This document shows positions 24,037 to 34,684 of a stretch of 64,000 bases of DNA, piece after piece. Where the stretch lies: the NCBI GenBank assembly GCA_024734495.1, contig JALMQS010000055.1:8365386-8429385 (forward strand), read 5' to 3'. Both the position numbers and the translations under genes were made by a program. The notes under the pieces were generated by a model. That model searched no databases. It was not told the DNA's origin and saw only the letters and a program-made list of their open reading frames with translations. Source of the stretch: Forficula auricularia. Taxonomy: Eukaryota > Arthropoda > Insecta > Dermaptera > Forficulidae. The first letter of the stretch is position 1, and every line of letters begins with the position of its first letter.

Positions 24037-24055
24037 GGTTAAAAAACTAACCCTA

Positions 24056-24163
24056 CCCTAGTAGCACAATGTTTCAAACTATATAGTAACTACATAGTGC
24101 CTATATAGATTTTGAGAATCTATAAGGGTACTATATAGTATGAAACATTGTGCTACTAGGGTA
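24056..24163. mobile_element. Short palindromic MITE, about 108 bp
   Basis: CCCTAGTAGCACAATGTTTC and GAAACATTGTGCTACTAGGG are perfect inverted termini, with ACTATATAG further in. No target duplication was certain. Confidence 0.75.
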
Positions 24164-24180
24164 ACCTATTTAAAAAGTAT

Positions 24181-24988
24181 ACAGAGTGTCACGTATCATA
24201 ACGATAAACCGTGACCAGGACATAGCCCAGTTTATGACAGTCCAGAACCTAAAAAGATTTTTTAATAAAAGTCTTATAATCTTTGATTTATAGGCATTTT
24301 TTTGAAAATGGTGAAAATCGATACCCTGCCCTAAATAATGGATACAAATTTACATATTTTATTATTCTAATTTTTATTACACGATTCCAAATAATTCTGC
24401 TATTGACCAGAATTCAAATTAAAAACATAAGTACTATACTTTTGGAGAAAAAAAATATTTTATGTTTTAAAAAAATTTTGATCAGTAACTTTTAATCATC
24501 TATAATGTAAAAAAAGTTTAGTAAACAAGCATGGAAAGTTATTTAAAAAATTGGCCCATTTAGCCGAGATTTCAAAATAGTACACCACTTTATGCTTGCT
24601 TCTTTAGAAAAAAAATATTTGTATTTTTGTGGTAAAATTAGCTAATTTAAAAAAATATTTTGATAGTGTATTTTTATTTATTATCTTAATCAATTATGTC
24701 CCATCTTAATTGAACTAATCTATGGTATTATTAATAGCTATTATAGTATAAATGTCTATAATAGCCATAGATTAGTTAAATCAAGATGAGACTTAATTGA
24801 TTAACATTTAAATTTGTAGCACAGTATCTCATTATTTAGGGCAGGGTAGCGATTGCCACCATTAAAAAAATGCCAATAACTCGAAAACTGAGACTTTTAT
24901 TAAATTTTTTTAGGTTCTGAACCGTCATAAACTGTCCTATCACCACCTGTTCACTGTTTATCGTTGTGATACGGGACAGCCTGTTTAA
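24181..24988. repeat. Large foldback element, about 800 bp
   Basis: The outer ends ACAGAGTGTCACGTATCATA and GTGATACGGGACAGCCTGTT are inverted. Inner pairs are GATACCCTGCCCTAAATAAT with TATTTAGGGCAGGGTAGCGA, and CTAATCTATGG with CCATAGATTAG at the centre. Arm identity varies along the length. No frame was recognised. Confidence 0.7.
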
Positions 24989-25677
24989 TGATTATTGTGG
25001 TGATTTGATTGTCTTTGTTCTCATTATTTTAACCACTGAAGAAGCCAAAAATAAAATAACGAAACGTTTGGGGCATTAAAGGATAAAACTCTGTTTATAA
25101 TTTAATTCTTATCCAACTCACTATGATTTCAATTAAAGAATTATAATAACATTTTCATAAGGCAAATTAAATGTGGTCGTGTGCAATACCGGGCTTTGAA
25201 CCTAGATCTTTTGCTTTCATCATTCTAGGCTCAATGTAAAATAAAATACTTTTATATTTATTTATTTTATTTATTTATTTACTTTATTATTTAAAAAGGC
25301 TATATATTTTAATTTAAAGTCTTTATAATTTTATGGAAGTGAGTAAGATGTTAGCATCTGGATTGAAACTTTTGGTTTCTTCCTGTGGAACGCAACCAGC
25401 ACGACAGGGATGTTTTAGGATGTCAAATTCAATAGTAGAAGAAAATAGCCTACGTAATATACCATAATATTAAACAAACTTGGCTCACCATTTCAAGAGA
25501 AATATCCCAAAAAATTGAATGTTAAAAGCTCGTTTAAATCACACATAATTAATCATAACTATTTAGAAGAAGAATTTTTACTCATTTTGATAAATCACCT
25601 CGGTCAAATAAACAGAGATAAAAAAGAAGAGCTAACGGTATTTTATTCAAAAATAATAATATATTTTTTCTTTTTAG

Positions 25678-25762
25678 TATATGCGTCGAGAGCATCGAGG
25701 CAGGTTGGATTGGTGACCAAGGAGGTTCATCAGCTGAAATTCACGCATTTCCCTGTAGCCTG
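25678..25762 (+). CDS. Candidate internal exon of an unknown host gene
   Basis: A polypyrimidine tract and AG (TTTTTTCTTTTTAG) precede, and CTG|GTAAGT follows, both close to splice consensus. The 85 nt between are less AT-rich than the flanks. Two frames are open: one reads YASRASRQVGLVTKEVHQLK FTHFPVA with incomplete codons at both edges, the other ICVESIEAGWIGDQGGSSAE IHAFPCSL. I do not recognise either protein. No partner exon was found in the window. It could also be chance. Confidence 0.35.
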
Positions 25763-25810
25763 GTAAGTCAAATCTTTCTATTTTAAATTTAATTAATATA
25801 ATATATTAAA

Positions 25811-26384
25811 GTGAAAACAAAGATTTAAGTATCTTTTTGAGTGTCTTTTTTTGAAAAAAGAGATGGAAATTATTTCAAAAATCAACTAGTATATAATATA
25901 TTAAATGAATTTACTTTTGTTTATCATAGATATTGCATAAAAATATTTTTACATTAATGTAAAAATATTTCTCTAATATCTATGATGTCCTTAAAAGTTA
26001 AATTCATTTAATAATATTATATACTGGGTTGATTTTTGAAATAATTTCATTCTTTTTTCAAAAAAAGACACTCAAAAAGATACTTAAATCTTTGTTTTCA
26101 CTGTAAAACCATGGGTCCCTCACTGAAAACCTTTTTCAGTTTAGCAGGAATTTTCACTATTCCCTTTGAGTTGAAGGGAGTGAAAAATCTTTAGCTATAA
26201 TACTTATATATGTTGCATGTCAGAGAGAGATTTGTCTTAAGGGTTTGGCTACTGGCCCGGCAAGCTTAGTTAGCGCTTGGGTTCGATTCCTAAGGGGACG
26301 AACCTCTCTGATATGCAATGTAAAAATATTTCTCTAATATCTATGATGTCCTTAAAAGTTAAATTCATTTAATAATATATTAAA
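25811..26384. repeat. Foldback plus tRNA-like unit
   Basis: 25811-25945 (GTGAAAACAAAGATTTAAGT, TTTGAGTGTCTTTTTTTGAA) pairs with 25965-26102. 26221-26310 then reads TTTGGCTACTGGCCCGGCAA, GGGTTCGATTCCTAAGG. GGGTTCGATTCC is a good B-box, but no full cloverleaf forms. 26316-26384 repeats 25959-26020 directly. The layout resembles rep-F. Confidence 0.55.
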
Positions 26385-27012
26385 TTGAAAGTTTTTGCCG
26401 AGAGTAGCAGAATTTTTATATATTGAAGGAGACAATAAAAGAGTGTGTCTTCTGCTGGAATTATAAATTTTATTTATTTATAACGAGACTATAGTTTCGA
26501 GGGCTTTGCCCTCTTCATCAGTCTATTACAATTGATTCACAGGAATTAATTTATGAATGAAAGCTTAACATCTTTCATGTGGTTAGGTTAAGAAATTATA
26601 CAGCGTGCGCAAGTCAAGAATTGAAATTTATACTTGTTTTATTATTTTGGCTGTAGGTGGCATTCGTGAAGTTTATATTTTAGCGGCTATTTCTAAATTA
26701 AAGCTTTCGGGAATTTCTATTTTCCGATTTAAGAATTTTTTTTGGTGAATTATTGTAGGATTTTAAAATTTCTAACGATTCGAAAATACTAATTTTTAAG
26801 GGATCTAATTCTGATCTAATTAATTTAATATTTGATTCATCTGGAAAACAATGTTTCTCGGAGATTAAATGGTCTGCAAATGCATTATGCCCCGAACTAG
26901 ACTAGACTAGACTGATGAAGAGGGCAAAGCCCTCCAAACTATAGTCTCGTTATAAATAAATAAAATTTATAATTCCAGCAGAAGACACACTCTTTTATTG
27001 TCTCCTTCAATA
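26385..27012 (-). mobile_element. PLE-1: inverted hammerhead arms around a PLE coding end
   Basis: Left arm 26390-26525 (TTTTGCCGAGAGTAGCAGAA, GTGTCTTCTGCTGGAATTAT, ATAACGAGACTATAGTTTCG) is complementary to 26905-27012. Minus-strand 26524-26489 carries CTGATGA, A, GAGGGC AAA GCCCTC, GAAACTATAGTC. Plus 26911-26946 carries the same with GAAA changed to CAAA. Between the arms lies a PLE C-terminal frame (next entry). PLEs are known to have flanking repeats in direct or inverted order and to encode hammerheads there. Confidence 0.75.
26698..26892 (-). pseudogene. Penelope-like element C-terminal coding end
   Basis: The minus strand from 26892 gives GHNAFADHLISEKHCFPDES, NIKLIRSELDPLKISIFESL, EILKSYNNSPKKILKSENRN, SRKL and a TAA at 26698-26700. 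The pattern H-x-A-F-A-D-H-L followed by 'L-x-x-L-E-x-x-E-I' is the segment after the GIY-YIG endonuclease of PLE proteins. The reverse transcriptase and most of the endonuclease are missing. The 64 codons are open, suggesting a fairly young truncation. Confidence 0.65.
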
Positions 27013-27119
27013 TAATATATTGTAGGCAAAGAGTGATTTCAGACAGAAGACATTTGTCCAGACAAATAGCTTTAAATATTATTTAATTTCTATTTGTAAA
27101 AATACTTTTATAAAAGCAT

Positions 27120-27260
27120 TGTTAAAGGTGATGAGAATAAAGTTTCTTTTAAAGCCTGAAAAGGGGGGAACATCCTCCGAAACGTCAGTTTTTTAAAGAG
27201 GATGAGAAAGACATTCAATTAAATTGTTTTATTCGGAATTTTTGGTTTTTATTATTCTTG
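27120..27260 (+). repeat. Repeat end with hammerhead-like motif
   Basis: 27155-27187 reads CTGAAAA, GG, GG...CATCC, TCCGAAACGTCAG. The hairpin GGAGG-type stem is partly preserved and CTGAAGA has become CTGAAAA. Downstream CTTGGACTGTCTTTTCATCA resembles the CAGTCC terminus of the 14264-14520 element. Confidence 0.5.
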
Positions 27261-27599
27261 GACTGTCTTTTCATCATTTCTCGATATATTCCTATTTGTT
27301 TTAAGTAAGGGAGACCAGGACTGGTTGTCCCATTTACTGGTTTTTTGAAGAGGCAGTGTTTACAGTTTCCTTTTCTATCTCTATCTGTGTATCTAGTAAT
27401 ATGTTTCTTGAATATATTTTCCCCAGAAGCCATAACAGATAAAAAAGTTCTGCCAGAGTGAAATGTTTGGCAGTAGCAGCATCAGTCAGATCATTTAATA
27501 AGAACACCGCCTATAATGGGAGCCCCCTGCTAGTTAGACAACTAAATTGGCAAATCAGTTAAGGATATGACTACCCTGCACAAAAAAGGGACAAACCAT

Positions 27600-28000
27600 T
27601 CCCCATTTTTAGTTAATCCAATGCGATGCATGGTTGGATGGATGTATTGACGTACCTTTTTTTCCGTCGACAATTTTTTCCACACAGTTCAACGAATTGA
27701 AAAAAATTTGAAAATCTACAATTACTTTAAGAAAATGAAGCGCTGATTAGTTTTTGGTACCTATCGACCCACAAACATTGGTACTTTTTTAATTTTTTCT
27801 AAATATTTTGAAAATGACTTAACCAATTATGATGAAATTTAATATTCTAACTAATTATCTTGAGGACCACAAAAAAGGTTATATAAAGTTATTAGTAAAA
27901 TTATATTTTAAAGTACTTTACCTTAAAGAAAGTACATTTTTAAAATTCTTTAAAATTTAATCATTTGATCGGTACAATATATTATAGCATATAGCTCATG
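27600..28000 (-). repeat. rep-C copy (minus)
   Basis: GAAGCGCTGATTAGTTTTTG, GAAAATGACTTAACCAATTA, AGGACCACAAAAAAGGTTAT and TATTTTAAAGTACTTTACCT match the complement of 36300-36620. Confidence 0.65.
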
Positions 28001-28017
28001 GTCAATGGTCGCCTTTA

Positions 28018-28345
28018 AGGCCTTGACGAATTGGTTTGATTTCAACCAAAATCTAATCAGCTCTTAATCTACATTTGAAATTTTCTTTTGATATTCACAC
28101 TAGTTTTTGAGAAAGTGCGTCTATAAAAATTTGGTATCACACTAACTAACGTACTTACAGACATTTTGAATAAATAGTTATTATCACGAAAAATATTTTT
28201 TCGTTGTTAACTTATTAAGGGTTTTTTGTAGACCGAAATGCCTTAGTTTCATCCAATTTTAATCAAAATAGTTTCAGCCGTTTTAGAGATATTTCGAAAA
28301 AACGAAGCAAAAAAAACACTTTTCTTACCCTGTTATGTATGGTAA
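28018..28345 (-). repeat. rep-B copy (minus, no G-tract part)
   Basis: AATCTAATCAGCTCTTAATC, TTCACACTAGTTTTTGAG, TTTTTTGTAGACCGAAATGC and TATGTATGGTAAAGTAAAAA are complements of rep-B markers. 28346-28440 continues with a short PLE-2 fragment (TTTGTAAATTGAATTTTT). Confidence 0.65.
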
Positions 28346-28479
28346 AGTAAAAACAGTCTATATCTGACTTTTTGTAAATTGAATTTTTTTTTGTTTAAAA
28401 TTTTGATCTTTTCTAAAATTATTCATTTTTCTAATATTTATTTACTGTAAGTAAAAAAGTTTTGCGATCGTTGTTGTTG

Positions 28480-29373
28480 AGCACTTCCTTGATCGTTTTC
28501 AACGATTTATCGTTCGGGCAAAGTCGATACACTGAAAAAATACAGATAACATTTTAAATGAAAAAAAATCATCTAAGTATATAGTGAACAAAATATTTAA
28601 AAAAGAGTACAATTATCTATCAATTATACTTTAATGGCTCATCCGATTGATAAAATTCATTCATGAAATCGTCATTGATATTATTTTTTCAATCCAATCC
28701 ATTGAAGATATATTCAAAACAAAGATTAAGAAATATTTTGGCTATCATTGATTTGTTCTTTCTCTCTTGATCTAGTTATTCATTAGGGAATGTATTATAT
28801 ATTGATGACTTAATTATTATTATCAGAGATCAGATTTTTATTCAATTGCATATTTAGAGTATGCCTGCTTTTTTTAACTGAATAGTACATTTAAACGCAA
28901 TTAAACCCATTTTTATTCTCCATATTTGTGAATAAATGCATATAAGTATTTGAATATTTTGCTAAAAACAATTTTTTTTTAATTACGAAAAATTATTTTT
29001 ATTTTTTATAAAAATCATTATCATCATTACAATTTAAGAATAAATGCTTGAGGAAATTTTTTTAACCACACACATTTCTATTCTTTTGATTCCTAATTTC
29101 TAAAGTGAAAACCTTTTTGAAGCCTTTTTGATTATCATTCGAATAATCAAAAAGCAGCGACTGCGATGTCCCTCGGTGGTCGGGTAAGAATGGATGATGG
29201 TCGAGTGATTTTCCTAAATGCGGAGAAAGAGACATCCTAACAGCTAACACGACCCGAGAAGACACGAAATCGAGTTTTACTTACACCAACCTATAATATA
29301 ACCACCCGTCTCATCATCCATTTTACTCAGGACAGCCATCCTTCCTTATATAGTACCTATTTATATACCTAAG
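28480..29373. other. Spacer with a small GC-richer patch
   Basis: Mostly AT-rich. 29140-29340 is less AT-rich, with a 67-codon minus frame (29062-29265) that I do not recognise. It may be unique host DNA. Confidence 0.4.
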
Positions 29374-29485
29374 TATAATAATAAAACTAAGATACGAGGT
29401 AGGTTTCACAAAAAAGAAATAAAACTCAATTTTGTTTTATTTCTTTTTTGTGAAACCTACCTCGTATCTTAGTTTTATTATTATA
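29374..29485. repeat. Perfect palindrome, 52-bp arms, 8-nt loop
   Basis: 29374-29425 and 29434-29485 are exact reverse complements, with loop TCAATTTT. Markers are ATACGAGGTAGGTTTCACAA on the left and TTGTGAAACCTACCTCGTAT on the right. The outer string GGTGAAACATTTT...GGTGTTGG is shared with 19890-19960, so it belongs to that foldback family, but the arms here are far better preserved. Confidence 0.95.
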
Positions 29486-30175
29486 TTAAAATGTTTCACC
29501 TAGAACCAACACCGAACTCCTTAAAAGTTACCTAAGTATAGTCTATTTTTGTTCATATCGGTTTTCGAAAACCGAGATAAGTTTTTATTTTTCATTATGT
29601 AAAAATGTTTTTCATTTAAAAACTATGGATAAATTAAAAAAATTGAAAAGATTTATTTTAATATATATTTAATAAATATACTTTTTCCATAAACACAATA
29701 ATTTATTATATTATTATAATGGTGAAAAATAATGATTTTTTATTTGATTTATTTTGGTGTTGGAATTTTTTTTTTTTCGTAATACATAACATAAAAAATA
29801 ATTTCATATTTGGGCCATGGGCGTCACCAAGAGGGTACACATGCCCCTCCCTTGGGATCGAATAAAAAATTCTGTAACAGCCCTGACTCCATTCCCGCCC
29901 TCACTAAACTATGTTTAATGTACCGTATGTGTTTTTCTATTTACGCAATCAGTGTATTCTACTTGTGAAAAAATACTCCAAAAATTTAATAATGTGATTA
30001 TTTGTCTCCAAGTTTTGCACCCCCCTGAAAATTTTCCTGCGGACACTCCCTGGGGAATTCAGTGCATATTTTACCATTTTTAGCTGCAGATTTTTAAGTT
30101 TTTTTTATTGCATATTTTATGGTCAATTTTATGGTTATTTTACTGCATTAAAATCCAGTCTCTGCTTATTACATT

Positions 30176-31015
30176 TTTTACTTTACCTTACAGGGTATGG
30201 TCAAGTCTTGTAATCGTGCATGAAAAGAGTGGTTTTTTTCCTTCTTTTTTTCAAAGTATCTAAAAAACGGCTGAAACTATTTCGATTAAAAAAAATTGAG
30301 CAAAACCATCGCATTTCGGTCTACAAAAAAGCTCTAATAAGTGAACATCGAAAAAATTATATTTTTCGAGACAATAATTGTTTTGTCAAAATGTCTGTTA
30401 GTTAGTCTGTGCGTTACCAAATTTGTGGACGAGCTAGCTCAGAAACTAGTGTGAATATCGAAACCAAATTTCACACGTAGTTTTGGTCCATTAAGATTAA
30501 GAGCGGATTAGATTTTGGTGCATATCGACCCAAAATTAAGGGGGGTCGAGGGGGGGGGGGCTAAAAATTAAAAATCTAGGTCGTTTGAGCAAACGCAAAC
30601 AAATGTTGTATACATAATCAGTGGACTCCCAGAAGTCCAAAAATGCAAAATCTAACAGCCCAAAATGGGGGGGGGGGTCAGAGGGTCAAAAAATGAAAAT
30701 CTTGGCCAATTACCAAACTCAACCAAATTTTGTATACATAATCAGCGGGTCTCCAGAAGTCTAAAAATGCAAAAACTAACCGTCCGAAATGGGGGGGGGG
30801 GGGGGTCAAAAAATGAAAATCTTGGCCATTTACCAAACTAAACCAAATTTTGTATACATAATCAGTGGGTCCCAGGAGTCTAAAAATGCAAAAACTAACC
30901 CCCCTCCCCTACATGATTATAAATAATTTTTTTAAATATTAAATATAAGTGAGGGGCCAGGTTGTATGGTAAAGTCAAGTGGATGGCCACATCAGAAGAC
31001 GTCAGCTTATTTATA
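30176..31015 (+). repeat. rep-B, full copy with internal tandem units
   Basis: It starts CTTTACCTTACAGGGTATGG and ends GTATGGTAAAGTCAAGTGGA, then CCACATCAGAAGACGTCAG. The 3' half has about three 110-125 bp units, each with a G-tract, TCAAAAAATGAAAATCTTGG, TTTTGTATACATAATCAG and TAAAAATGCAAAAACTAACC. The ends give inverted TACCATAC / GTATGGTA. No protein. Confidence 0.75.
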
Positions 31016-31203
31016 TACTCACAAGACTCATTTGTTTTACTTCCATCGTTTTGGAATTGATTAATGAAATTAAAACAAAAAAATGGAATCACAAAACGTT
31101 TCATCATATGCAGTAGATAATCTGATCTAAAACTGCTTATCGTAACTGGTCTCAATTTGGCTTTTATTCCATGCCAATTTATCCAATTCTCTAAAAGCCC
31201 CAA
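30895..31203 (-). CDS. Unrecognised 102-codon frame, doubtful
   Basis: The first about 70 codons (MGLLENWINWHGIKAKLRPV, TISSFRSDYLLHMMKRFVIP) lie outside rep-B and look less random than most frames here. The last 30 codons run into the rep-B end. It could be a transposase remnant. I cannot assign a family and would not treat it as a host gene. Confidence 0.15.
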   Translation of the reverse strand: MGLLENWINWHGIKAKLRPVTISSFRSDYLLHMMKRFVIPFFCFNFINQFQNDGSKTNESCEYINKLTSSDVAIHLTLPYNLAPHLYLIFKKIIYNHVGEGG

Positions 31204-31452
31204 ATCCCATTATCTTCATAATTTACGAAACAGATTCTGATCTAGTTTTTTCTCGACTTCTTTCTTTCCTACATCATCATCCAAAATATTCCTCAGTCCC
31301 CAGTGAAAATATATTATAGCTGTAAAATATGGTGGAACGCAAAAATATCCTTTTTTTTATTTTATATAATGTAATAGTGGCCAAAATTTACATTTTTTTG
31401 CTTCATAAAGAAAGGACAAAAATTGGTTGTCATATTTCAACATCTTAATTTT

Positions 31453-31765
31453 AAGGTGCCGCAAAGAGCTTTAATATTGTTAAAAATTTGAAAATTTTGA
31501 AAAATGTTTTTAATGTTTTCTTCTGGATGTATTTGTACAAAATGTAGTTGTAAGACAATAAAACGATATACAAATTCATAGAGAGAAACAACAACTTTGC
31601 TACTCTCGGCAAAATAATACTTTTCAATTAGATATAAAAATTATATTAGAAAATAGCAACGAATTTGAAAAATATTCGAAATAATAGTAAATAATTGAAC
31701 TTTTATCAAATTGTATCGTTCTTACGGCACCTCAAGACATGCTATAATCACTGTCTCAAAAATTT
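31453..31765. repeat. Foldback-like repeat with GGTGCCGCAA ends, PLE-1 scrap inside
   Basis: AAGGTGCCGCAAAGAG (31454) and TTCTTACGGCACCTCAAGA (31719) are inverted. A third end, TTGCGGCACCTCAAGAAATG, lies at 32549. 31595-31640 (TTTGCTACTCTCGGCAAAAT) is a PLE-1 terminal scrap. Confidence 0.5.
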
Positions 31766-31769
31766 GTAT

Positions 31770-32440
31770 GCCTTTTTTACTTTACTATACAGGGTATGGT
31801 CAAGTATTGTAATCGGGCATGAAAAAAGTGTTTTTTTCGAAATATCTCAAAAACGGCTGAAACTATTTTGATTAAAAAGCTCTAATAAATGAACATTGAA
31901 AAAATTATATTTTTCGAGATAATAATTGTTTTGTCAAAATGTCTGTTAGTATGTCTGGTTGTCTGATTGTCTGTGCGTTACCAAATTTTTGGGGACGAGC
32001 TCGCTCAAAAACTAATGGGAATATCAAAACCAAATTTGACACGTAGTTTTGGTCCATTGAGATTAAGAGCTGATTAGATTTTGGTGCATATCGAACCAAA
32101 ATTAAGGGGCGTGGAGGGGGGGTTAAAATTAAAAAATCTAGGCTGTTTGAGCAAACTCAACCAAATTTTGTATACATAATCAGTGGACCCTCAGAAGTCT
32201 AAAAATGCAAAAACTAACCGCCAAAAATGAGGAGGGGGGGGGTCAAAAAATGAAAATCTTGGCCATTTACCAAACTCAACCAAATTTTGTATATATAATC
32301 AGTGGGACCTGGGAAGTATAAAAATGGAAAAACTAACCCCCCCCCCCCTCTGCATGATCATAAATAATTTTAGGGGCCAGGTTGTATGGTAAAGTCAAGT
32401 GGATGGCCACATCAGAACACGTCAGCTTATTTACATAAAT
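31770..32440 (+). repeat. rep-B copy
   Basis: CTTTACTATACAGGGTATGG to GTATGGTAAAGTCAAGTGGA, then CCACATCAGAACACGTCAG. It has the same order as 30176-31015, with two internal units and C/G tracts at 32230 and 32335. Confidence 0.75.
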
Positions 32441-32449
32441 TAACATTTA

Positions 32450-33477
32450 TTTTGTTGTATTAAAATAATAATTTATTGTTTTTACACACAACCAAAATAA
32501 AAAATAAGAACCTAGCCAAATCTGTTAATTTATGAAACTTTATCGTTCTTGCGGCACCTCAAGAAATGCTACAATGACTTTTATATTTTGTTTTAATCTT
32601 TTCTACTACTAAGCCCAACATTTCCACGCTATTACAAATAAAAAAAATCAAAATTAGTATTTTTCGTTCTCCCCTAATATAAAAGAATATGAAATATGTC
32701 CACTCCACAATTATAAATAAACTTAAAAAAATGTTCATCATATTGCTTGTTATTTATTTAATTTATCAATGAATGATAACATTTATTTTTTTATTTATTT
32801 ACTATTTGTATTATTTACTCTATTATCGTTTTAATGCGTATTTTGAATGACCATTTGTGCAGATAACCGAGTTTGGCATTGGACCGATGCTAGGATAACA
32901 ACCCGAATGTCCTTCCTTCCTCTTTTATTCGAATCAGCAAGATCGCAACGGCTCTTAGCGCTTACATCAGCCAAATGGCTATTTTCTATTAGCTATATTA
33001 TTACTTCAGAATTTATTCTAGGAAGATCGAACGTGGAGGGGGCAGGGTTACCTGACTGACTGACTGGCTCACTGAATGACTCTTCAAATAGAACCAAACC
33101 ATCCATCCTAAAAAGGCGCCTTTCTTTTTTTTCACCTGCCCCGTTGGCCTATAATTATTAACTCTTTTTTAAAATTATTTTATCCCCTAAATACCCACTC
33201 AGTTTTTAGAAAAGTTTTAAAATATTTTCTACGTAGAGATTGGCAATTTTAAAATCTCTATTATTAAAAAATAGATCAAAAAGATAATTTAAGAATTTAG
33301 AATACAGGTCATTGGTCGAGTAAGTGGAGACGCAGGGGAAGGTCGTCTGGAATTTTTTTGCGCAAAAACTGCGTGAACGACAGACTCTGGAATTTAGTTC
33401 TAAGAGCTCCTTAATAGACCTAAACATATAAATATAAAATAATTTTCGAAAAGTAATAGATATAAATGATAATGCAA
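32450..33477. other. Spacer including a GC-richer island
   Basis: 32840-33110 is less AT-rich and not shared with other parts of the window. The frame 32847-33059 is not recognisable. The rest is AT-rich. Confidence 0.4.
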
Positions 33478-34460
33478 TTTTTACTTTACCATACAGGGTA
33501 TGGACAAGTATTGTAATCGTGCATGAAAAAAGTGTTTTTTTGATTCTTTTTTTCGAAATATCTCAACAACGGCTGAAACTATTTTGATTAAAAAAATTGG
33601 GGGAAACCATGGCATTTCGCTCTACAAAAAAGCTCTAATAAGTGAACATCGAAAAAATTATATTTTTCGAGATAATAACTGTTTTATCAAAATGTCTGTT
33701 TGTCTGTTATTCTATTACTTAGTCTAAGTAGATAAACAATTAAATTTTTCCCTACAATTTAATCTAGCAAAAATAATGGAAAATTTGTTTGTTTGGTGTG
33801 CATTTTTCCATTTTCTAGGCGGGCGACAACGATATAACGGCTGAAACTATTTTGATTAAAAAAATCGGGCTAAACCATGTCATTTCGGTCAACAAAAAAG
33901 CCATAATAAGTGAACATCGAAAAAATTATATTTTTCGAGATAATAATTGTTTTGTCAAAATGTCTGTTAGTCTGTTAGTCAGCGCGTTATCAACTTTTGT
34001 GGACGAGCTAGTTCAAAAACTAGTGTGAATATCAAAACCAAATTTCACACGTAGTTTTGGTGCATTAGATTAAGAGCTGATTAGATTTTGGTGCATATCG
34101 ACCTAAAATGAAGGGCGGTTGCAAAATTTAAAAATATAATATTTTCAAACTAAAAAAACAAGAAAAATGAAATATACTATAAAATGAATCTATAATAACT
34201 AAAATATTTTTTTTCTTGCGCCAAAATTAAGGGGGGAGGGGCAAAAAATGAAAATTTAAACCCTTGGACCAAATTCAACCAAATTTTGTATACATAATCA
34301 GTGGGCTACCATAAGATTAAAAATGCAAAAACTAACCGCCCAAAATGGGGGGGGGGGGGTTGTAGGGTCAAAAAATTAAAATCTACCAAACTCAACCAGA
34401 AGTGTATGGTAAAGTCAAGTGGATGGCCACATCAGAACGTGTCAATTTATTAATCTGTAC
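33478..34460 (+). repeat. rep-B copies (one partial, one near full)
   Basis: 33478-33720 is a 5' part. 33815-34460 is a second copy starting inside the element and reaching the 3' end (GTATGGTAAAGTCAAGTGGA at 34404). Short unrelated AT-rich DNA separates them. Confidence 0.7.
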
Positions 34461-34684
34461 TTTAGATTTCTTATACTATTTAATGAGCAGATCTTGTATA
34501 TAATTAATTATTTATTTATTTATATAGAATCGTTGATTTCTCAAAAACGGCTTAACGTTTTCAACGAAAATCGCGGATTAGGACGTTAGGAGGTTTTTGG
34601 TAATATTAATTTGATTGGTTTTTATTCATAGGTGGTTGTGTCAATAAAAATTTATAATCAATTTTTTAGATTTCTTTTTATTAA

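Larger units (their letters stand above)
23041..25149. repeat. Foldback with far-separated arms
   Basis: Left arm 23052-23212 (AATTCTTTAATTGAAATCGT, CAAAGACGATCAAATCACAA) is complementary to 24998-25140. The right arm carries a hammerhead-like motif at 25036-25069: CTGAAGA, A, then GCC...AAC with poor pairing, GAAACGTTT. The left arm copy is decayed. Three other repeats (23329-24036, 24056-24163, 24181-24988) sit between the arms. Confidence 0.6.

Noticed and set aside
25150..25240. tRNA-like string (minus) with AGGTTCAAAGCCC
   Set aside because: The B-box is plausible but the A-box and stems are missing, so it is probably a decayed SINE scrap.
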